A stretch of 27,640 bases of DNA from Thermohalobaculum sp039026375 (GCA_039026375.1 JBCCML010000058.1:1-27640); one strand, 5' to 3'; shown: positions 13,152-21,357, counted from the first letter of the stretch. The notes: generated from the sequence alone by a model not told the origin. Made by a program: numbers and translations.

Positions 13152-14996
13152 ATGGACCAGTCAGACCGCCTGGATCAGATCGAAAAGATCGCGCAAAACG
13201 CGCGCAGCACCTGGTTCGGGCTGCTGGTGCTGGTGCTGTTCGTCGGCATCACGCTGATGGCGCACCAGGACGCCGACTTCTTCGCGCACGGCGCCGCGAC
13301 CACGCTGCCGCTGATCAACATCCAGGTGCCGCCGACGGCCTTCTACCTGGCCGCACCCCTCTTCACGGCGGCGGTCTACTGCTACCTGCACATCTTCCTC
13401 TTCTCGTTGTGGGAGGCACTTGGCCAGATCGACCAACGCCTGCCCGGCAATCCTGGCCAAAAAGTCGAGCCGCTGTCGCACAGCGTCTACCCGACACTGT
13501 TCACCGTGGCCGGGCTGATCTGGCGCAATCGGTGCCGAAAAGACGGCTGTATCCAGCGATTGGCCCTGGGCAACTGGACCGTCGCCCTGGCGGTCATCCT
13601 GGGCTGGCTGTTCCCGCCCGCCGTCGTAGGCATCGCCTGGTGGTGGAGCATGCCCGCGCATGAGTGGCTGACCACCGCGGTCGCGGGCTTCGGCTTCGCC
13701 TGCGCAATTTGCGTTTGCTACATGAGCTTTCTGGTCGCGCACGACTACCTGTCCGGCCAGGGCGGGGCGCGCACCTCCCAGCTCAGCGCCAAACGGATCA
13801 CGGTGTTTCTGGTCCTGCTGGGTTCGGTCTGGGCGGTGGGGCTGGAGCGCACGACGCTTAACCAGTTTGGCATGATGGCGCAGGCCAATCTGGTAGAGGC
13901 GCGCCTGACCGTCCGGCCAGCCGACTGGAAACCGTTCGAGCTGTGGCTGCGTGACTTTCGCCAAAAACGAGACGGCGAACCAACCACACAGGATCCCCTG
14001 ATCCCAACCGAACAAGAGATGCAGCGCTACCGGCTACGGCTCGCAGCCCTCGACTCGCCAAATCTGCAACAACGCGACCTGACGAGGGCCCGCCTGATCC
14101 GTGTCTTCGCCGCCGGCGCAGACTTCCGAAGGGCGGAGATGCCGGGCGTCACCCTGCAACACGCGGATCTTCAGGGCGCGTCCTTGCGTGCCGCCCAACT
14201 ACCCAACGCCAATCTTGGCGAGGCCAAGCTGCAAGGCGCCGATCTGGTCAGGGTCAATCTGAACAGCGGCTATCTGGAGCGGGCCGGTTTTCAGGGCGCG
14301 CTGTTGGGCCTGGCTGACCTCGAATGGACGAACCTGCGCTACGCTCAATTCCAAGGGGCATCGCTGCCTCGGGTCAAATTGCACGGCGCACTTCTGGAAA
14401 ACGCCATCTTCGATGGGGCAAACCTGTGGGACGCCAAGTTGCACGGTGCGCGCATGCAGTCGGCGACACTGCGCGGCGCCGGGTTGCGCAACGCGAAACT
14501 GCACGGGGCCAACCTCTACCGGGCAACGTTCGAAGGGGCAGACCTGCGCGGCGCCAAGCTTCACGGTGCCATCCTGTCGCAAGCTTCGCTTTCAGGGGCC
14601 GATTGCCGTCGGACGGACTTCACGGGCGTGCTGGTCCATCAGGCCGACCTGCGGTGCCAAGAGGGCACGCTGAAGCAGGACCAACTGATGCTCGCGGTCG
14701 GCAGCGCCAACACGGTGTTGCCGGAAGGCTTCTGGATCTGGTCCTGCCTTGACGCGGATAACCCAAGCGTGGCGGCGGCAATGGACGACATCAACACGGC
14801 ACTGGACCACTACAATCGCTACAACGAGCGTGACCGGATCGCGGCCGAATTGTTCTGCGATGACGACGAGCGGATGCTGAAGATCGGCGACCTCGCGTCC
14901 ACCTGGCCGGCCTGGCATTGGCGTTCAACGCAAATGCGGGCATCGGGGCCAAGTCGACAATTTCTGACACCGTTGGCATACGCAAATCATACGTAA
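13152..14996 (+). CDS. membrane protein with C-terminal pentapeptide repeats (paralog 2)
   Basis: A 614-residue tandem paralog of the preceding gene, starting 52 bases after its stop. The first 90 residues are nearly the same (MDQSDRLDQIEKIAQNARST, then WFGLLV, VGITLMAHQDADFF), again with about five membrane helices (22-37, 64-87, 142-165, 172-196, 216-231). The short pre-repeat segment (ANLVEARLTVRPADW) is also shared. The pentapeptide domain (about 306-500) has drifted to a very regular ten-residue period with KLHGA at 409, 429, 449 and 469. The tail (about 505-614) is unrelated to that of paralog 1, acidic and rich in His, Trp and Asp. GGGGGAG before the ATG serves as the ribosome-binding site. 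The stop codon lies inside an 11-bp tandem repeat. Confidence 0.88.
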   Translation: MDQSDRLDQIEKIAQNARSTWFGLLVLVLFVGITLMAHQDADFFAHGAATTLPLINIQVPPTAFYLAAPLFTAAVYCYLHIFLFSLWEALGQIDQRLPGNPGQKVEPLSHSVYPTLFTVAGLIWRNRCRKDGCIQRLALGNWTVALAVILGWLFPPAVVGIAWWWSMPAHEWLTTAVAGFGFACAICVCYMSFLVAHDYLSGQGGARTSQLSAKRITVFLVLLGSVWAVGLERTTLNQFGMMAQANLVEARLTVRPADWKPFELWLRDFRQKRDGEPTTQDPLIPTEQEMQRYRLRLAALDSPNLQQRDLTRARLIRVFAAGADFRRAEMPGVTLQHADLQGASLRAAQLPNANLGEAKLQGADLVRVNLNSGYLERAGFQGALLGLADLEWTNLRYAQFQGASLPRVKLHGALLENAIFDGANLWDAKLHGARMQSATLRGAGLRNAKLHGANLYRATFEGADLRGAKLHGAILSQASLSGADCRRTDFTGVLVHQADLRCQEGTLKQDQLMLAVGSANTVLPEGFWIWSCLDADNPSVAAAMDDINTALDHYNRYNERDRIAAELFCDDDERMLKIGDLASTWPAWHWRSTQMRASGPSRQFLTPLAYANHT

Positions 14997-15020
14997 GTCA
15001 TACGCTTGTCATACACGGCA
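14977..15020. repeat. four tandem 11-bp repeats, CATACGnnnnT
   Basis: The units are CATACGCAAAT (14977-14987), CATACGTAAGT (14988-14998), CATACGCTTGT (14999-15009) and a decayed CATACACGGCA (15010-15020). The period of 11 bases is close to one helical turn, so the conserved CATAC cores lie on one face of the DNA. The array spans the stop codon of the second pentapeptide gene (14994-14996) and the gap before the recR 3' end. Confidence 0.7.
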
Positions 15021-15065
15021 AATCCTGGCGGCAGGGGGGCTTTCAACCCGGCTTCCCGCCCGGCG

Positions 15066-15662
15066 TCACACCGCCTTGCGGGCCGCCAGGGCGGCCGAGA
15101 TTGTGCCGTCGTCCAGGTAATCCAGTTCGCCGCCGATGGGCACGCCCTTGGCCAGGCTGGTGACCTGGGCACCCGTATCCTCCAGGTATTCGGCGATCAC
15201 ATGGGCCGTGGTCTGGCCGTCGATGCTGGCCGTAAGTGCAAGTATTACCTCGGAAATTTCCTCCGTCCGCACCCGCTGCGCCAGCTTGGGGATGTTCAAC
15301 GTCTCGGGCGTGATGCCGTCCAGCGCACTGAGCAGACCGCCCAGAACGTGATAGCGGCCCTTGAACGTGGCCGAGCGTTCCATGGCCCACAGATCCGCCA
15401 CATCGGCCACGACACACAGCGTCCCATTGGCCCGCCGCGGATCCTGACAGATCTCGCAAACCTCTGAAATCGTTATGTTTCCGCAGATCTTGCAGGTCCG
15501 CACCTTGTCCGCGACCTCGGCCATCGAGGCCGCCAGCGGCAGCAGCAAACGATCCTTGCGCTTGACCAGATGCAGCGCCGCCCGCCGGGCCGAGCGTGGC
15601 CCCAGCCCGGGCAGCTTGGCCATCAGGTCGATCAACCGCTCGATCTCTCGCGCGCCGGACAT
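15066..15662 (-). CDS. recR: recombination mediator protein RecR
   Basis: A 198-residue RecFOR-pathway protein that with RecO (and RecF) loads RecA on gapped DNA. The N-terminal helix-hairpin-helix region includes LPGLGPRSARRAALHL (17-32). The zinc finger is C57-x2-C60 ... C69-x2-C72 (CKICGN, CEIC). A Toprim domain follows (LCVVADVADLWAMERSATFKG, about 82-102, and GRYHVLGGLLSALDGI). Length and motifs are standard. It is the last gene of the conserved dnaX-ybaB-recR block, although an amidinotransferase gene and 108 bases lie between ybaB and recR here. The start at MSGAREIERLIDLMAKLPG is the usual one. Confidence 0.97.
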   Translation of the reverse strand: MSGAREIERLIDLMAKLPGLGPRSARRAALHLVKRKDRLLLPLAASMAEVADKVRTCKICGNITISEVCEICQDPRRANGTLCVVADVADLWAMERSATFKGRYHVLGGLLSALDGITPETLNIPKLAQRVRTEEISEVILALTASIDGQTTAHVIAEYLEDTGAQVTSLAKGVPIGGELDYLDDGTISAALAARKAV

Positions 15663-15770
15663 ATGCTCACCTCTCGCCGCGCAACATATTGAATTTATGT
15701 GTTTTTCAGGTGCTGCGCCGACGCAGTTTCGCCTGTCGCAGGCCGCGATGCAAGCCGGGATGCAAACCTG

Positions 15771-16712
15771 TCAGGCCATCTGTCGCGCGACCACCCCGGT
15801 CAGGCAACCGACCGCGCCGGCAGCCTTGCGCAGCTCGAACATCGGTGTCTCGTGGACCTCAATTCCAAGGCTTTCGTACCAAATTTTAACGTCGTCGTTA
15901 CCCGCAGGCATCAATATGCGCCGTGGTCCAAGGGTCACAAAGTTCAGCGCCCGATTGGCCATGGTGTCATCATCGGCCGGCAAAAACGCGACCTGAAAGC
16001 CGTGCGCGCGCAACAGTTCGACCGCGCGGTGGGGCGTGCGGCGCGGCCAGGCGATCGCCAGGTCCCGATCGGCGATGCGCAACATGCCCATCAGATGCAT
16101 GGTGCCAAAAGGCATGTCGACGGCCTCGGCGGTGATGCCGATCTCGGCCAGCGTCGCGGCAATTTGTTGAGCGGCCAGAGCGTTCGTGCGTAAGCCCTTG
16201 CCGATCAACGCAAAATCCGGGGCCAGCCACATCAGGTCGGCACCCTCGAACGTCGCCTGCCCGGTCAGCGTGCGCAGGATCGGCACCCTGGCCTGGGCCA
16301 GGGACGCGGCGACCGCGACCTCCTCCCCCGCCCGAACGGTGGAGGCCGGTCGCGCAAGCACCGCCCCCTGGGGCGTCATGACGAAAAGATCGGCGCAAAA
16401 CATGCGGTTAGGGGTCGGCACCGGGATGTCGGCGACCTGCAACACGTCCACGCCCTGGTCACGGAAAGCGACCGCCAGGGCATCGTGTTCGGCTTGCGCC
16501 TTGGCCAGATCCAGCGCTTCTAGCTGCTGGGCGGCATCGACGTCGTCGACGACGATCTCCGATCCCGGACGGCGAAGCAGCACGCTTTTCAGGGGCCGCC
16601 ACTCGCTATCGATGCCGCCCTGCCACAGATCGCCCATCTCCGCGCCATGCGTGCGCGTGCGGGGCGACCAGCCGGGCCCGCCATAGGCCGCCGTGCCGAA
16701 ACTGTCAGCCAT
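15771..16712 (-). CDS. amidinotransferase / arginine deiminase-superfamily hydrolase (dimethylargininase-like)
   Basis: A 313-residue pentein-fold enzyme of the guanidine-group-modifying superfamily. Expected catalytic parts are present: PNRMFCADLFVM (101-112), FEGAD (155-159, with acidic Glu156 and Asp159), His206 in GTMHLMGML and nucleophile Cys303 in GAVGCLTGVV. The family hydrolyses or transfers groups from arginine, methylarginines or related guanidines; dimethylarginine hydrolase or arginine deiminase are the likeliest reactions, but the substrate cannot be fixed from sequence. The start codon shares one base with the ybaB stop (TGATG), so it is translationally coupled to a nucleoid protein gene, which is an odd pairing. 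Confidence 0.85.
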   Translation of the reverse strand: MADSFGTAAYGGPGWSPRTRTHGAEMGDLWQGGIDSEWRPLKSVLLRRPGSEIVVDDVDAAQQLEALDLAKAQAEHDALAVAFRDQGVDVLQVADIPVPTPNRMFCADLFVMTPQGAVLARPASTVRAGEEVAVAASLAQARVPILRTLTGQATFEGADLMWLAPDFALIGKGLRTNALAAQQIAATLAEIGITAEAVDMPFGTMHLMGMLRIADRDLAIAWPRRTPHRAVELLRAHGFQVAFLPADDDTMANRALNFVTLGPRRILMPAGNDDVKIWYESLGIEVHETPMFELRKAAGAVGCLTGVVARQMA

Positions 16713-17050
16713 CAGCCGAAGGGCAGCTTCATGCCCGGGGGCAGCGGCATCCCTTCGGTGACCTTGGCCATTTCGGCCTGACCGGCTTCCTTGGCCTTGG
16801 CGATGGCGTCGTTGACGGCGGCCACGACCAGGTCTTCCAGAACCTCTTTTTCCTCGCCGCCACCCAGCAGCGAGGGGTCGACGGTCAGGGACTTCACATC
16901 GCCGGACCCGCTGGCCACAGCCGTGACCATGCCCGCGCCCGAGGATCCCTCCGCCTCAATTTCCTTAATCTTCTCAGATGCTTCAGCCATCTTGGCCTGC
17001 ATCTCCTGAGCTTGCTTCATCAGCTTGCCCATGTCGCCCAAACCGAACAT
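16712..17050 (-). CDS. YbaB/EbfC family nucleoid-associated protein
   Basis: A 112-residue DNA-binding protein that works as a tweezer-shaped dimer. The N-terminal helix MGKLMKQAQEMQAKMAEASE (7-26) and the segment KSLTVDPSLLGGGEEKEVLE (53-72) are characteristic, followed by LVVAAVNDAIAKAKE and a Pro/Gly-rich tail ending MKLPFG. The ATG shares one base with the dnaX stop (TAATG), the classic dnaX-ybaB arrangement, and the gene is probably expressed from the dnaX promoter. The proposed role in the clamp-loader/recombination neighbourhood rests on conserved gene order. Confidence 0.95.
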   Translation of the reverse strand: MFGLGDMGKLMKQAQEMQAKMAEASEKIKEIEAEGSSGAGMVTAVASGSGDVKSLTVDPSLLGGGEEKEVLEDLVVAAVNDAIAKAKEAGQAEMAKVTEGMPLPPGMKLPFG

Positions 17051-18858
17051 TAGAGGTCCTCCTCGAAGGGGTCATCGTCGTCAAAAAGGTCGTCATCCGC
17101 TTCCGGCACGGCCGCCAACACCTCGTCGGGCGGGGCTGCTGCGGGCCGAAGCGGTTTCACCGTGATCCGCGCCGTCGCCTGATCGCGCGGGATCTGGAAC
17201 GCGGCCAGGGCCGCGGCCACCAGGGGATGGTCCAGCGCCGCCTCGCGCGCGGCGTCATCCGCGCTGCGTTGGCTTTCGCGGGCGGTTGGCTGACCGTCCT
17301 GGTCTGTGATGGTCACCAGCCAGCGCGCACCCGTCGCCGCGTGCAGTAATTGACCCAGGCGATTGGCTAGATCCGCCGGTGCGCCGGGGCCGGGATTGAA
17401 CTCGATCAGGCCGGGGCGGTAACGCACCAGCCTAAGATACGTCTCCGCCTGATCGTGCAGCCGGAAGTCGCGGGCCTTCACCAGGGACAGCGCATCCTCG
17501 AGCGTCGGATAAGCCTGGAGCGCCTGGGGGATTGTATCGGTCTGAACTTGCGGGGTCGGTTGGGCGCTGGCCTGAGGGGCCGGAGCCGCGGCGGGCATGG
17601 CCTGGGTCGCGACCACCGCCAGCTGGGCGCTGCCCCCACCGCCGGACGGCCCGCGTGCCGGAGCAGACCCACTGCCCAGCGCCGCCGTCCCATTGGATTG
17701 GTTGGCGGCATCGGACAACTTGCGGACCAGCTCCTCCGGCGGGGGCAGGTCCGCAACATGGGTCAGGCGGATCACCGCCATCTCGGCTGCCATCATGGCG
17801 TTGGGCGCCAGGGCCAATTCCTCCAGTGCTTTCAACAGCATCTGCCATGTCCGGGTCAGCACCCGCATCGACAAACGGACAGCCAAATCGCGTCCGCGGT
17901 CCCGCTCCGCCTGGGCGACGGTGGGGTCGTCCGCGGTGTCAGAGGCGACCTTGAGCACCGAGATCCAGTGCGTCAGCTCGGCAAGATCACGCAGCAACAC
18001 GCCGGGGTCAGCCCCGTCCGAATATTGCTGGCCCAGCTCCTGCAGCGCGCGCGCGGCATCGCCTGCCATGATCGCTTCGAACAGGTCGATCACCCGGCCG
18101 CGATCCGCCAGACCCAGCATGTCGCGCACGTCGGCGGCGCCGATCTCGGCCGACTGGCCATGGGCAATCGCCTGATCGAGGAGCGAGAGCGCATCGCGCA
18201 CCGACCCCTCCGCCGCGCGCGTGATCAGTGCCAGCGCCTCCTGCGAGAGCTTGGCGCCCTCCTTCTCGGCGATTCCGCCAAGATGCGCGATCATCGTTTC
18301 CGGCTCTATCCGGCGAAGATCAAAGCGCTGGCAGCGGCTGAGTACCGTCACCGGGACTTTGCGAATTTCGGTCGTTGCAAAGATGAACTTCACGTGGGCG
18401 GGTGGCTCCTCCAACGTCTTCAAAAGCGCGTTGAAGGCCGAGGTGCTGAGCATGTGCACCTCGTCGATGATGTAGACCTTGTAGCGGGCCGATGCCGCCC
18501 GGTAGTGCACGGAATCGATGATTTCGCGTACATCGTTCACGCCGGTGTTTGAGGCGGCGTCCATCTCGATCACGTCGACATGGCGACCTTCCGAGATCGC
18601 AATACAGGCATCACAGATGCCGCACGGATCAATCGTGGGCCGGTCGCCCCGCTCGCAATTGAGGCCCTTGGCAATGATCCGAGCCGTGGTCGTCTTGCCC
18701 ACGCCCCGCACCCCGGTCAGGATGAAGGCGTGCGCGATCCGGTCATGCTCGAACGCGTTGGTCAGCGTCTGGACCATCGCCTCCTGCCCGATCAGATCGC
18801 GGAAATGGCCGGGACGGTATTTGCGGGCCAGGACCTGATAGGCGGGGGAATCGGACAT
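17050..18858 (-). CDS. dnaX: DNA polymerase III subunits gamma/tau DnaX
   Basis: A 602-residue clamp-loader ATPase that loads the beta clamp at replication forks. The frame continues about 90 codons further upstream, but the family start MSDSPAYQVLARKYRP and GGAG before the ATG at 18858 fix the beginning. The Walker A motif is GVRGVGKTTTAR (49-60), the zinc module is C68 ... C79-x2-C82-x2-C85, the Walker B is IIDEVHML (130-137) and the sensor region is LSRCQRFD (173-180). The middle is the clamp-loader collar domain. A Pro/Ala/Gln-rich linker then leads to the tau-type C-terminal domain and an acidic tail (DDDLFDDDDPFEED). I found no slippery A-run that would support programmed frameshifting to a short gamma form. 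Confidence 0.97.
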   Translation of the reverse strand: MSDSPAYQVLARKYRPGHFRDLIGQEAMVQTLTNAFEHDRIAHAFILTGVRGVGKTTTARIIAKGLNCERGDRPTIDPCGICDACIAISEGRHVDVIEMDAASNTGVNDVREIIDSVHYRAASARYKVYIIDEVHMLSTSAFNALLKTLEEPPAHVKFIFATTEIRKVPVTVLSRCQRFDLRRIEPETMIAHLGGIAEKEGAKLSQEALALITRAAEGSVRDALSLLDQAIAHGQSAEIGAADVRDMLGLADRGRVIDLFEAIMAGDAARALQELGQQYSDGADPGVLLRDLAELTHWISVLKVASDTADDPTVAQAERDRGRDLAVRLSMRVLTRTWQMLLKALEELALAPNAMMAAEMAVIRLTHVADLPPPEELVRKLSDAANQSNGTAALGSGSAPARGPSGGGGSAQLAVVATQAMPAAAPAPQASAQPTPQVQTDTIPQALQAYPTLEDALSLVKARDFRLHDQAETYLRLVRYRPGLIEFNPGPGAPADLANRLGQLLHAATGARWLVTITDQDGQPTARESQRSADDAAREAALDHPLVAAALAAFQIPRDQATARITVKPLRPAAAPPDEVLAAVPEADDDLFDDDDPFEEDL

Positions 18859-19018
18859 GCGGGCTCCGTGGATCTTGTCCCAACCTAGGGGCTGAGCCCC
18901 GGCCCGCGCAAGACGTCCGCGGAGCACCGCGCGAACACACGGCATGATTGACATGCTGCGTGATTTGCTGCCCCCTTGGTTGCAATATGGGGCCTCAACC
19001 CCGTAGTCAGGCGGGAAA

Positions 19019-20638
19019 ATGGCGGCAAGATTTAGTTTCAAAGCGCTGGTTTCAGGTGCTGCAGCGTTTGCAATGGCCGTCAGCACGTCGGTCGGACAAC
19101 ACGCCACAGCGCAATCTGGAACCGTGATCACGCCAGAGATCCTCGCCTACCCACCGCAGGCGGCGGCGCTGCTGGGTCTGGATACCAATCAGCCCGGGAT
19201 GGTCGATAAAGCAGAAGATCTGTACGGCCCGCTGATCGAAGACGCCGTCACCAAGCTGCGCGCCTTCGGCATCTGGGCCCCCAACAAGAAAATTGCAGGT
19301 ATCGTTGTCGATCAGTTGCAGGAGAAGACGCCGGACGAGGTCCTGGTCGACCGGATGGTGATGCTGATGCTCATCCAGCGGATGTCATCGCTGGCACCGG
19401 ACGCGGGAACGTGGACACCGGAGGAAACCAACCTCTCTATGCTGCTGACCCAGCGCTATGCCACCACGACCGATACGATGGTGACTGCGGTCAACAAGCG
19501 CTTCAAGGCGGCGGTGTCAGATCCCTGCAAATACGACGACAGCCAGTCCGCCTGCGATGCCGGCGGCACCTACGCCATGTTGCTTCAGACCCCTGCGATC
19601 ACTTGGAAAGCCGCCCAAAAGATCGTGCGCCGGGCGCAAAAGGACGCCACCGCGAAGATCACCATCGATGAAAGCACCTATGCCGAAGTGATGGCGCTGG
19701 CCTTTCTGTTGGGCAAATCAGGCGCTGACGCGGCCACGGATGCCTGGTTGGACGACTTCTCGGTATCGGACCTCGCCGCTTACCGCAGCGCGGCCACAAT
19801 TGCCTTGGACGCGTTCGAGCCTGAAGAGACGGTACAGGCCTACTTTGCCGCCGTGATCGCGGCGGATGACCCGTCCACGGTCCCGATCCCGCCTGAGCTC
19901 GGCAAAAGGAACATGGTCGAACTGGCCCTGGGTGCAGCGGCGGCGACTGAAGGCGTCTTCAAGACCACCAAGATTATCCCAGGCGACGCCACCACGATCG
20001 AGGGCGTCAAGGGGATCCTGGGCAAGGCGTCTATGGGATTTTCGCTGATCTCTAAGGGTATCACTTTCGCGTCCATGTTCGAGAAGCTGGCGCCACTGGA
20101 GCTGGCCGATACGGCCACGCTGTTGGGGGCTTATTCCGGGTTGGCCACCGTGATCGCCGGCACCATCCAGATCGCAGACGGGATCATGCTGTTGGCCTAT
20201 GCCGACGGGAGCCCAGCCACGATTGCGATGGGCGTGGGCGATCTTGCTTCCGGTGCGCTGAAAGACGTGAGCGGCACCCTGGCGATATCGACCATCTTTG
20301 CCGGGAGTGCGGAGGACGAAGGGGTCGCCGCAGCTGCCGCCATCACGGAAGAACAGGGCGCCGCCATGTTTTCGGTGGCGGAGGGCGGCGCCGATATCGC
20401 TATGTCCGAGGCCGCAGTGGCCGAGATCTCGGCCACCACTTTGGCCGCTCCGTTCGCAATCATTGCAGTGGCGCTGGACATCGGAATCAAGGAGCTTTCG
20501 CGGGTACTGGACAACAAGGACGCCGAAGACGCTGTCAGTCAGGCCATTAAAGACCTGAAGAACCAGGTGCCACCGTTTCCACCGCAGGCATCCGGCGACA
20601 TCACAGGACAGGTCGCAAGCCTGATGTTCGTCCGCTAA
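19019..20638 (+). CDS. large exported helical protein of unknown function
   Basis: A 539-residue protein with a signal peptide (basic MAARFSFK, hydrophobic 9-25, likely cut near ATA|QSG at 31). The N-terminal domain (about 35-330) is soluble and helical, with one cysteine pair (Cys170 and Cys179) that probably forms a small disulfide loop. The C-terminal half is rich in Ala and Gly, with several moderately hydrophobic amphipathic helices (about 340-365, 372-400, 405-432, 470-495), and ends QASGDITGQVASLMFVR. This layout is seen in some helical pore-forming or membrane-active exported proteins, but I recognise no family, so that is speculation. It sits divergently upstream of dnaX and splits the usual ffs-dnaX neighbourhood. 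Confidence 0.8.
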   Translation: MAARFSFKALVSGAAAFAMAVSTSVGQHATAQSGTVITPEILAYPPQAAALLGLDTNQPGMVDKAEDLYGPLIEDAVTKLRAFGIWAPNKKIAGIVVDQLQEKTPDEVLVDRMVMLMLIQRMSSLAPDAGTWTPEETNLSMLLTQRYATTTDTMVTAVNKRFKAAVSDPCKYDDSQSACDAGGTYAMLLQTPAITWKAAQKIVRRAQKDATAKITIDESTYAEVMALAFLLGKSGADAATDAWLDDFSVSDLAAYRSAATIALDAFEPEETVQAYFAAVIAADDPSTVPIPPELGKRNMVELALGAAAATEGVFKTTKIIPGDATTIEGVKGILGKASMGFSLISKGITFASMFEKLAPLELADTATLLGAYSGLATVIAGTIQIADGIMLLAYADGSPATIAMGVGDLASGALKDVSGTLAISTIFAGSAEDEGVAAAAAITEEQGAAMFSVAEGGADIAMSEAAVAEISATTLAAPFAIIAVALDIGIKELSRVLDNKDAEDAVSQAIKDLKNQVPPFPPQASGDITGQVASLMFVR

Positions 20639-20892
20639 GCGTCGACGTTTGATCGGCTGGGGACAGATCCGAGCCATCCTTTTCAAGCGCGCGTACTTTC
20701 GCAGTTGAGCCGTCTCGCGAGATGCTGACCCATGCCAAGTGCGTCAGATAAAACCTGTTGCGCGGCGGCATCGGACATATGTTTTCCAGGTCAGCGCGGC
20801 GGGTGGCTCGATCTAGGCTTCAGGTCCGCGCAGGCCCACCCACCTAGCGTCTGGATCTTGACCGACGGTCCTTGCGACCTCACCTTTAATCG

Positions 20893-21249
20893 ATGGAGAG
20901 CAGATCCTACGACGAACGGGTGGCGAAGGCGGAGGCAGAGTTGGTTGCCGCCGGCATCAACCTGAGCAACGGCATGCCGCCGGTCTTTCGACTAATGCGC
21001 GCGGCGGGCTTCCAGCCCAGGCCCCCACACTATTCCAGCTTTAACCGTATTGCACTGAGTATGGGGGCGCCCTTTGGCCTTTTGTTCGGCGGGGTGATGT
21101 GGCTGATGGTATGGGCCGATAATGGCATGCCCGTGCCATTGCTGCTGGCTGCCGTCGTTTTGTCGGGCGCCCTGTTCGGCTTCGCGATGGCCTACCTTAC
21201 GCGCAGAGCAGCAGAAAAGCACGGCCTGTCCGATTGGGAAGAGCTTTAG
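20893..21249 (+). CDS. DUF6404-like two-helix membrane protein
   Basis: A 118-residue protein. The soluble N-terminus (YDERVAKAEAELVAAGIN, then PPVFRLMRAAGFQPRPPHY) leads into two membrane helices (about 53-75 and 81-101), and a short basic tail ends GLSDWEEL. This matches my memory of the DUF6404 family, whose function is unknown. An in-frame stop lies two codons upstream, so the ATG at 20893 is the earliest ATG. No Shine-Dalgarno sequence is seen before it, so the mRNA may be leaderless or a later start may be used. The 254 bases before it show no other gene. Confidence 0.75.
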   Translation: MESRSYDERVAKAEAELVAAGINLSNGMPPVFRLMRAAGFQPRPPHYSSFNRIALSMGAPFGLLFGGVMWLMVWADNGMPVPLLLAAVVLSGALFGFAMAYLTRRAAEKHGLSDWEEL

Positions 21250-21256
21250 GAAGGGT

Positions 21257-21350
21257 GAGAGGCTGGACAACGACCCAAGCGGGACTCGTTACGGCTGCTT
21301 CCTTCCGGACCTGACCGGGTTGGCGAGGTGCTCGCCCGCGCCAACCTCTC
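21257..21350 (-). ncRNA. ffs: signal recognition particle RNA (4.5S, small bacterial type)
   Basis: The minus strand carries the universally conserved SRP apical loop GGTCAGGTCCGGAAGGAAGC (complement of about 21298-21317). The ends pair: GAGAGG at the 5' end (21350-21345) with CCTCTC at the 3' end (21262-21257). The length of about 94 bases fits the small Alu-less SRP RNA of alphaproteobacteria. The RNA binds Ffh and targets nascent inner-membrane proteins to the Sec translocon. It is on the same strand as dnaX, as in the old scr-dnaX-ybaB-recR order, but two plus-strand genes now lie between. The exact ends are inferred from pairing. Confidence 0.95.
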
Positions 21351-21357
21351 GGTTGAT

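Noticed and set aside
14977..15020. Considered as a replication iteron array or a short CRISPR.
   Set aside because: The units are only 11 bases with no spacers, and there is no origin, Rep or cas gene; it is kept only as a tandem repeat.
17076..17100. T-run near the dnaX 3' end considered as a programmed frameshift site.
   Set aside because: On the coding strand it reads CTTTTTGAC within the acidic tail, not a slippery A-rich heptamer, and it lies too near the end to give a gamma-type product.
17455..18552. Long plus-strand open frame (365 codons) opposite dnaX.
   Set aside because: It is an antisense shadow caused by high GC and third-position bias; its translation is rich in Arg, His and Gln with no domain.
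18859..19131. The dnaX frame is open for about 90 codons upstream of the chosen start.
   Set aside because: The conserved DnaX N-terminus begins at 18858, and the extension overlaps the signal peptide of the divergent exported protein.
20732..20965. Open frame of 77 codons before the DUF6404-like gene.
   Set aside because: It overlaps that gene in another frame, lacks a ribosome-binding site and has no recognisable features.
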